Positions 57,201 through 64,000 of a stretch of 64,000 nt of DNA are shown here, in pieces. How positions within the stretch are numbered: position 1 is the first letter of the stretch; the number at the start of each line of letters is the position of its first letter. The position numbers and the translations under genes were made by a program. Origin of the DNA: Bubalus kerabau (Eukaryota > Chordata > Mammalia > Artiodactyla > Bovidae); NCBI RefSeq assembly GCF_029407905.1, contig NC_073635.1, forward strand, positions 38,865,501 to 38,929,500. Reading direction: 5' to 3'. The notes beneath the pieces are model-generated. The model saw only the letters and a program-made list of their open reading frames with translations. It did not search any database and had not been told where the DNA came from.

Positions 57201-57750
57201 CATTCTTTCTGGAGTTATTTCTCCACTGATCTCCAGTAGCATATTAGGCACCTACCAACCTGGGGAGTTCCTCTTTCAGTATCCTATCATTTTGCCTTTT
57301 CAAACTGTTCATGGGATTCTCATGGCAAGAACATTGAAGTGGTTTGCCATTCCCTTCTCCAGTGGACCACATTCTGTCAGATCTCTCCACCATGACCCGC
57401 CCATCTTGGGTGGCCCCTCAGGGCATCTCTTAGTTTCATTGAGTTAGACAAGGCCCTGGTCCGTGTGATTAGATTGATTAGTTTTCTTTGATTATGGTTT
57501 CAGTGTGTCTGCCCTCTGATGCCCTCTCTCAACACCTACTACCTTACTTGGGTTTCTCTTACCTTGGACATAGGGTATTTCTTCACGGCTGCTCCAGCAA
57601 AGCACAGCTGCTACTCCTTACTTTGGAGGAGGGTATCTCCTCACCGTGGCCCCTCCTGACCTGTTGTGGGGTTGCTCCTCTGACCTCAGGCATGGAGTAG
57701 TTCCTCCTGGCCGCCATCTCTGGCCTCAAGTTCAGGGGCTGTTTGGATTT
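54271..57750 (-). mobile_element. Nearly full-length BovB, minus strand
   Basis: BovB from its GAACT tail (54271) to the 5' UTR with about two GC-rich 5' units (57650-57740), some 3.48 kb. Domain order is complete: endonuclease pieces (56697-56921), linker (55879-56277, 56157-56495), reverse transcriptase (54830-55675) and C-terminal block (54491-54787). Broken by frameshifts. Confidence 0.92.
54830..55675 (-). pseudogene. BovB reverse transcriptase, 281-codon fragment
   Basis: Contains FRQGRGTRDQIANIRW, motif A (YFCFIDYAKAFDCMDH), a damaged motif B (VGQGWILSLCLFNLYAE; Cys and Pro of the usual GCILSP changed), motif C (YADDTTLMAE, complement at 55043-55054) and motif D. The start of the frame has an insertion (RQKGLTFF) that replaces the normal KRSVF fingers block. 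A stop follows TADGD, after which the next frame (54491-54787) continues to the C-terminal block and ends at TGA (complement at 54491-54493). Confidence 0.85.
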
Positions 57751-57999
57751 CTGCTGCTGCTGCTGCTAAGTCACTTCAGTCGTGTCCGACTCTGTGTGAC
57801 CCCATAGACAGCAGCCCACCAGGCTTCTCCGTCCACGGGATTCTCCAGGCAAGAACACTGGAGTGGGTTGCCATTTCCTTCTCCGATGCATGAATGTGAA
57901 AAGTGAACGTGAAGTGGCTCAGTCGTGTCCGACTCTTAGCGACCCCATGGACTGGAGCCAACCAGGTTCCTCCATCCATGGGATTTTCCAGGCAAGAAT
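57751..57999 (-). mobile_element. Bov-A2 dimeric SINE, minus strand, right end cut
   Basis: Starts with (CTG)n (57751-57767) and carries one full and one nearly full Bov-A monomer in reverse, ending at 'ggcaagaat' before the usual end. Low divergence. Confidence 0.88.
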
Positions 58000-59124
58000 A
58001 ATTCCAGAATAGAGGCAAACTGATATCATCATAAATCTGTGACCAAATTGCAAGCCTGGTTTCATGTTAATGCTGTTTGTTCTGTATGGTAAAACTTGGA
58101 CTGTTGCTAAGCCTGGGGCTTAGTTGACCAGGCTTCCTCCAGGGACTCAATAATCTCAAGATTCCTGCCCCATTTTATCTATGGTGCTGCAAGTCTTAGA
58201 CTCACAGCAGGCAGTCACTCCTAGTCATTCCCAGTGAAGGCAGTGTCGAGTCAGGTTAGAAGCAAGGTCAGAGGAATACTCTGCTTTGTCTCTGAAGCCT
58301 AAACAAGACTATTTGATTTCCCTAACTGTATCACATCTGGGACTTCTATTAGCCTCTAATTACAAGGTTACCAGGAGAAGAACTGAATTTAAGAAGGCTC
58401 TGAGCAACAAAGATCTTTGTGGAAGTTTCTAAGAGACACAGCTCAATTATTCCCTTGGTTTCCTCTGTTCCTCTATAATTGTGGAAGTTCAAATAATGAG
58501 CTTGAGCTCCAATAATATTGGAAGCTTCAATAATATTGGAAGTATCCACTATGCTCAGTCATGCTGATGGACAGAAATCTTCTTGATTTCCTGTGAAAAA
58601 ACATATTTTCTAATTCTTTTTGCTAAATTTTGTTAATTTTCCTTTATAAAATTATGTTATTGGGAATATATCAATTTATAATTATTTTATATGACTCACG
58701 ATTTAAGACTATAATATGAAATGCCTTATTTACAATGGTAAGGTTCATGTCACTGTCTCCTTCGTCTAATGAGTTAGGTACATCAGCGTTTTTCTGATCT
58801 ATTTTTGCATGCTACATACTTATCTTTACTTTAACTGATAACATCTGCTAATAAATATAGATTTTTGTTTTACTTCCCTACTAAAATGTACTTTTCATAA
58901 TACTTGGAATATTTTCTCTTTATATATTGTGTAATTATTGCTATACTTAGTTTAAATCTATAAGCTTTCTTTTGCTTTCTGTTGTTGCAACTTGTTTTGT
59001 TGTTTCTATTTTGCTTTTTATTTTGGATTAATCAAGATTTTCTCTTAAAAAATTTCATTGTTACTAGTATCTTGTTAGTTATATGTTAATTTATAATTTA
59101 TTGCCATATTCTATAATTGGCATA
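58000..59124. other. Unassigned sequence right of the retrovirus/BovB block
   Basis: 58000-58500 has mixed composition and could be retroviral leader or an older LTR, but it shows no similarity to the 44523-45001 LTR. A 14-base unit AATAATATTGGAAG is repeated at 58511-58524 and 58529-58542. The rest is AT-rich without a frame. Confidence 0.4.
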
Positions 59125-59130
59125 GACTGC

Positions 59131-59530
59131 TGTTGTGGTCCTTTAATGGACTGGAAACTGGCAGTCTGGAGTCAACAATAAGAAAGTGAAAGAGAGAAAA
59201 AGAGAGAGAAAGAAAGAAAGACATGGGGACCCAAACTCTGATGGAGCAAGGGTGCTTTATTAGCAGAAATGTAGGCTTATATATCTTTAGTAAGATGATT
59301 ACTCAGCTATCACACAGGATGAAATTTTATCAATAGCCACAATATGGATAGTCTAATACATACAAAGTCGCTGACGCTGAAAAGTCACTGCTTGTCTCAT
59401 CCTATGACCTCAGTCCTGAGAAGTGCAAGCACCTCTACTCGTTCTCGGAATAAGAACTGATAAGGAACAGAGAATCCTTGAGAAATAGAAAACAGGATGC
59501 AGGAATCCTCCTGTTAAATGTTCCCTAACA
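59131..59530 (-). mobile_element. Solo LTR of a class II-type retrovirus
   Basis: Exactly 400 bp, TGTTGTGG...CCCTAACA, flanked by a perfect 6-bp duplication GACTGC (59125-59130 and 59531-59536). On the minus strand there is a TATA box (complement at about 59276-59284), AATAAA (complement 59256-59261) and a pyrimidine-rich U5 (59190-59222). A 6-bp duplication is usual for class II (betaretrovirus/ERVK-like) elements. No internal genes remain, so it is a product of LTR-LTR recombination. Confidence 0.9.
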
Positions 59531-59539
59531 GACTGCTTA

Positions 59540-60771
59540 GTCACTGCTTGAAATTTTTGCTTCTAACCATTTTCTGAAAAATGGAAAGATCTTAAGATAG
59601 TTTAGCTGGATTTTGGTCTATAATTTAGTTGGATTTTGTTCTATACTTAATAGAATTTCACATACATTTACAGTTACATGTTAGAAAATTATCTACAAAG
59701 ATATATTTTTCAGTATCATCTTTTCTTTTAAAGTATATCTGGAATTATTTTCTCTTCATCTTGAAGAATTCTCTTTAGTATTTCCTTAGAATTTCTTTTT
59801 AATATTTCTTTAAGAATTATCTTTAGTACTTCTTTCTTTTTAGTATTTTGTACAGGTTTACTGACAAATCCTATTAACTTTTGTTTCTGCCAACACATAC
59901 TAGTTTGGATATCATTTTTTCAAAAATGATGGTTTTTACATTGACAAAATTGTATTCTTTGATGTTAAAGATATTTTAAAATGTTTATTCTGTCATATTT
60001 CTAAGGTAAACTGTCAGTTTTAATTTTACTATTAAAATAATAATGATATTTCATTTTTTCTAGATGCTTTCAATTTCAAGATGTTTTCTTTGAATATAAT
60101 TTTCCAGTGTTTATCATTATATACCTGCATTTAGTTATAACCTGAAAATAATTTAATTAAATATAATCTATACTTGTTATACTTCATCTTGCTTGAATTT
60201 TGCTGATAGGCACATCACTTCATTCTAATCATGAATTGAATTAAATGGGACTTGGCTGATGTTGTGATCATACTCATTGAACATCTGGCTCTTTTCTGTT
60301 TCTTATGGAGTACTCTTAGGTTTTAAAATCAGAATCTAGCAGATTCGCAAGTTCAGTTTCTCAGATGTGCCATTTTGTCTTCTGAATATCAATTAATCTC
60401 CTTAATCTCTTGGCTGGAGATGGCTGAATAAACATAAATAAAAACACACATTTACTAAACATATATACATTTATGTGCATTTGAAATTTCTAATTTTAAT
60501 CATTAATATCTTTTTATATAATTTTATACACAACTGTAATTTTTATTTACTTATTTCTAGTTTTTCAGTAAAAGCATTGGTCTACTATGCTCAAATACAT
60601 CTTTATTACAAGCAGACTACACAATTCTTGGCTTATATTTTGAGAACAATATTGACAAGCTGGCCTCAGTGACCAAATTTTATGTGTAAATACTCACAAA
60701 ACGGAATTTATTTTGAGCAGCATTTAGTTACTTGTGGCAGCTCTAGAAACATTATCTACTACATGCTGTGT
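59540..60771 (-). mobile_element. Probable old L1 5' region relic, minus strand (tentative)
   Basis: T-rich sequence from about 59700 to 60440 ('ttcattttttctagatgc', 'tacttcatcttgcttgaatt') resembles the 5' UTR/early region of old L1s in reverse. Three 'tttagta-tttc' type repeats lie at 59770-59850. Beyond 60440 I see nothing I can name. Boundaries are not supported. Confidence 0.35.
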
Positions 60772-60782
60772 TTTCATTTGCT

Positions 60783-60918
60783 GCTGCTGCTGCTGCTGCT
60801 AAGTCGCTTCAGTCATGTCTGACTCTTAGCAATCCCATGGACTGCAGCCTACCAGGCTCCTCCGTCCATGGGATTTTCCAGGCAAGAGTACTGCAGTGGG
60901 ATGCCATTGCCTTCTCCA
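60783..60918 (-). mobile_element. Bov-A SINE monomer, minus strand
   Basis: Starts with (CTG)n and has one Bov-A unit in reverse. TTTCATTTGCT flanks it perfectly (60772-60782 and 60919-60929). A single-monomer insertion with a clean 11-bp duplication. Confidence 0.93.
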
Positions 60919-61893
60919 TTTCATTTGCTAGATTAGTAAGTTTAGGAATATATGTGTATATTTATAAGCTCAGTTCAGTCACTCAGTCGTGTCTGACTCT
61001 TTGCAACCCCATGGACTGAAGCATGCCAGGCTTCCTATCCATCACCAAATCCTGGAGTCTACTCAAAATCATGTCCATTGCGTTGGTGATGCCATCCAAC
61101 AATCTCATCCACTGTCGTCCCCTTCACCTCCCTACTTTAATCTTTCCCAGCATCAGGGTCCTTTTTCAATGAGTGCATTCTTCACATTAGGTGACCAAAG
61201 TATTGGAGTTTCAGCTTCAGCATTAGTCTTTCAAATTAATATTCAGGACTGACTTCCCTTAGGAGTGACTGGTTGGATCTCCTTGCAGTCCAAGGGACTC
61301 TAAAGAGTCTTCTCCAACACCAGAGTTCAAAAGCATTAGTTCATCACACTTAGCTTGCTTTATAGTCCAAATCTCATATCCATACATGACTACTGGAAAA
61401 ATCATAGCTCTGACTAGATGGACCTTTGTTGGTAAAGTAATGTCTCTGCTTTTTAATATGCTGTCTAAGTTGGTTATAACTTTTCTTCCAAGGAGCGTGT
61501 GTCTTTTTATTTAATGGCTGCAGTCACCATGCTCAGTGATTTTGGAGCCCCAAAAATAAACCCTCTCACTGTTTCCATTGTTATTTCACCTATTTGTCAT
61601 GAATTGATGGGACAGGATGTCATGATATTTGTTTTCTGAATGTTGAGTTATAAGCAAACTTTTTCACTCTCCTCTTTCACTTTCCTCAAAAGGCTCGTTA
61701 GTTCTTCTTCACGTTCTGCCATAAGGATGGTGTCATCTGCATATCTGATGTTACTTATATTTCTCCTGGCAAACTTGATTCCAGCTTGTGCTTCATCCAA
61801 TCCAGCATTTCACATGAGGCACTCTGCATATAAGCTAAAAAAGCAGTGTGACAATATACAGCAATGACATACTCCTTTCTTGATTTGGAATCA

Positions 61894-63742
61894 CTAAGAT
61901 CATGACATCTGGTTCAGTCACTTCATGGCAGATAGATGGGGGAATAGTGGAAACAGTGTCAGACTTTTTTTGGGGGTGCTCCAAAATCACTGCAGATGGT
62001 GATTGCAGCCCTGAAATTAAAAAACGCTTCAGTTCAGTTCAGTCGCTGTCATGTCTGACTCTTTGTGACCCCATGATTTGCAGCACAACAGGCCTCCCTG
62101 TCCATCACCATCTCCCGGAGTTCACTCAAACTCCAATCCATCAAGTTGGTGATGCGATCCAGCCATCTCATCCTCTGTCGTCCCCTTCTCCTCCTGCCCC
62201 CAATCCCTCCTAGCATCAGAGTCTTTTCCAATGAGTTGACTCTTCACATGAGGTGGCCAAAGTACTGGAATTTCTTTAGCATCATTCCTTCCAAGGAACA
62301 CCCAGGGCTGATCTCCTTTAGAATGGACTGGTTGGGTCTCCTTGCAGTCCAAGGGACTCTCAAGAGTCTTCTCCAACATCACAGTTCAAAAGCGTCAATT
62401 CTTCGGTGCTCAGCTTTCTTCACAGTCCAGCTATCACATCCATACATGACCACTGGAAAAACCATAGCCTTGACTAGATGGACCTTTGTTGGCAAAGTAA
62501 TGTCTCTGCTTTTGAATATGCTATCTAGGTTGGTCATAATTTTTCTTCCAAGGAGTAAGCATCTTTTAATTTCATGGCTGCAGTTACCATCTGTAGTGAT
62601 TTGGGAACCCAACAATATAAAGTCTGACACTGTTTCCACTGTTTCCCCATCTATTTCCCATGAAGTGATGGGACCAGATGCCATGATCTTCGTTTTTTTG
62701 AATGTTGAACTTTAAGCCAACTGTTTCACTCTCCTCTTTCTCTTTCATCAAGAGGCTTTTTACTTCCTCTTCATTTTCTGCCATAAGGGTGGTGTCATCT
62801 GCATATTTGAGGTTATTGATATTTCTCCCTGCAATCTTGATTCCAGCTTGTGCTTCTTCCAGCCCAGAATTTCTCATGATGTACTCTGTATATAAATTAA
62901 ATAAGCATTTATTTAACCCCACGTCCAAGGAAAGAGAAACCCAGGTAAGACGGTAGGTGTTCCAAGAGGGCATCATAGGGCAGACACACTGAAACCACAC
63001 TCACAGAAAACTAGTCAATGTAATCATGCTAGGACCACAGCCTTGTCTAACTCAGTGGAACTAAGCCATGCCCTGTGGGGCCACCCAAGATTGGCGGGTC
63101 ATGGTGGACAGGACTGACAGAATGTGGTTCACTGGAGAAGGGAATGAAAACCACTTCAGTATTCTTGCCTTGAGAACCCCAGGAGCAGTATGAAAAGACG
63201 CTTACTCCTTGGCAAGAAAGTTATGACCAACCTAGATAGCATATTCAAAAGCAGAGACATGACTTTGCCAACAAAGGTCTGTCTAGTCAAGGCTATGATT
63301 TTTCCAGTAGTCATGTATGGATGTGAGAATTGGACTGTGAAGAAAGCTGAGTGCTGAAGAATTGATGCTTTTGAACTGTGATGTTGGAGAAGACTCTTGA
63401 GAGTCCCTTGGACTGCAAGGAGATCCAACCAGTCCATTCTAAAGGAGATTGGTCCTGGGTGTACTTTGGAAGGAATGATGCTAAAGCTGAAACTCCAGTA
63501 TTTTAGCCACCTGATGTGAAGGGTTGACTCATTGGAAAAGACTCTGATGCTAGGAGGGATTGGGTGCAGGAGGAGAAGGAGACGACAGAGGATGAGATGG
63601 CTGGATGGCATTACCGACTTGATGGACGTGAGTTTGAGTGAACTCCCGGAGTTGGTGATGGACAGGGAGGCCTGGCGTGCTGTGATTGATGGGATCGCAA
63701 AGAGTCGGACAGGACAGAGCAACTGAACTGAACTGAACTGAA
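61894..63742 (+). mobile_element. Middle BovB (B), inserted in BovB A
   Basis: Plus-strand BovB from the block before VETVSDF (61894) to 'aaacgctt' (62029), resuming at 'acgcttactccttgg' (63198) and ending in GAACT repeats (about 63742). The two parts join in normal BovB order. The C-terminal frame stops at TGA (63517-63519) and reopens at 63532-63726 (LGGIGCRRRRRRQRMRW). Confidence 0.88.
62030..63192 (-). mobile_element. Inner BovB (C), 5'-inverted, inserted in BovB B
   Basis: Minus-strand BovB from its tail (62030) to the reverse transcriptase (62917), followed by BovB 5' UTR sequence in the opposite orientation (62918-63192). AAAAAACGCTT (62019-62029) and AAAAGACGCTT (63193-63203) flank it, an 11-bp target duplication with one change. 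The inverted piece comes from far upstream in the element, so about 1.5 kb of BovB is missing between the two parts. Confidence 0.87.
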
Positions 63743-64000
63743 CTGTTGTTCTATGGACAGTTCTAACTGTTGCTTCCTGACCTGTATACAGATTTCTCAG
63801 AAGACAGATCAGGTTGTCTGGTATTCCCTTCTCTTTAAGAATTTTCCAGTTTGTTGTGGTCTGCACAGTCAGTAATTTGGCGTAGTCAATAAAGCAAAAG
63901 TATATGTTTTTCTGGAACTCTCTTGCTTTTTCAATGATTCAGTGGATGTTAGCAATTTGATCTCTGGTTCCTCTGCCTTTTCTAAAACCAGCTTGAACAT

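Larger units (their letters stand above)
60969..64000 (-). mobile_element. Outer BovB (A) of a nested stack, runs off the window
   Basis: BovB A is read on the minus strand from its tail (60969) to the block '...cttgatttggaatca' (61893). It resumes at 'ctgttgttctatggacag' (about 63743) and continues past the window end. In intact BovB these two blocks are adjacent, so everything between is inserted. Moderately diverged. Its diagnostic codon is TGA (complement 61192-61194). Confidence 0.88.

Noticed and set aside
61894..63742. Reading the fragments at the window end as separate random insertions
   Set aside because: The blocks join in BovB order across the gaps and one gap is bounded by an 11-base duplication, so nesting explains them with fewer events.

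Overview
This window is nuclear DNA of a ruminant, most likely a bovid. It carries BovB (RTE-clade) LINEs, Bov-tA/Bov-A SINEs with a tRNA-Glu-like head or a (CTG)n start, a young bovine-type L1, and endogenous retrovirus LTRs of ruminant type. I find no intact host protein-coding gene, no exon I could defend, no functional tRNA or rRNA gene and no CRISPR array. Almost every open reading frame is a decayed transposon or retrovirus frame, or its antisense shadow. By my own rough summing BovB alone covers about 24-25 kb, nearly 40% of the window, which is dense even for a ruminant.

Layout. 1-9 kb: an LTR-like remnant, opposed old L1 3' ends, a class I-type solo LTR split by a BovB, a young L1 with a 5' inversion (4912-6065), an old L1 3' UTR split by a SINE, then quiet AT-rich DNA. 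9-16.5 kb: an old L1 3' half, a nearly full-length minus-strand BovB (11553-14940), a SINE pair sharing one target sequence, and a truncated L1. 16.5-28.5 kb: islands of unassigned AT-rich sequence between BovB fragments and a second LTR of the same family as the first (26623-28356). 28.5-42.4 kb: an old L1, then a longer L1 (5' UTR, ORF1 and ORF2 relics) invaded by several BovBs and a SINE, ending against a nearly full-length 5'-inverted BovB (38849-42425) with the longest frame in the window (440 codons, reverse transcriptase). 44.5-54.3 kb: a minus-strand class I (gamma-like) endogenous retrovirus with 3' LTR, a scrap of env, pol and gag, split by two BovBs and a SINE dimer. 54.3-57.7 kb: another nearly full-length BovB. 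59.1-59.5 kb: a 400-bp solo LTR with a perfect 6-bp target duplication. 60.97-64 kb: three BovB copies nested inside one another in alternating orientation, running off the window end.

How the parts relate. BovB supplies an APE-type endonuclease and a reverse transcriptase that also mobilise the Bov SINEs, so most insertions here come from one machinery working by target-primed reverse transcription. The nesting gives a relative history: old L1s and the gamma-like retrovirus first, then BovB and SINE waves, with the 5'-inverted L1 at 4.9-6.1 kb among the youngest. The notable signals are structural rather than genic: the nested BovB stack, 5'-inverted BovB insertions, an unusually long target duplication at one SINE, a shared target sequence used twice, and a CpG codon of the BovB frame that has decayed along all expected routes in independent copies.
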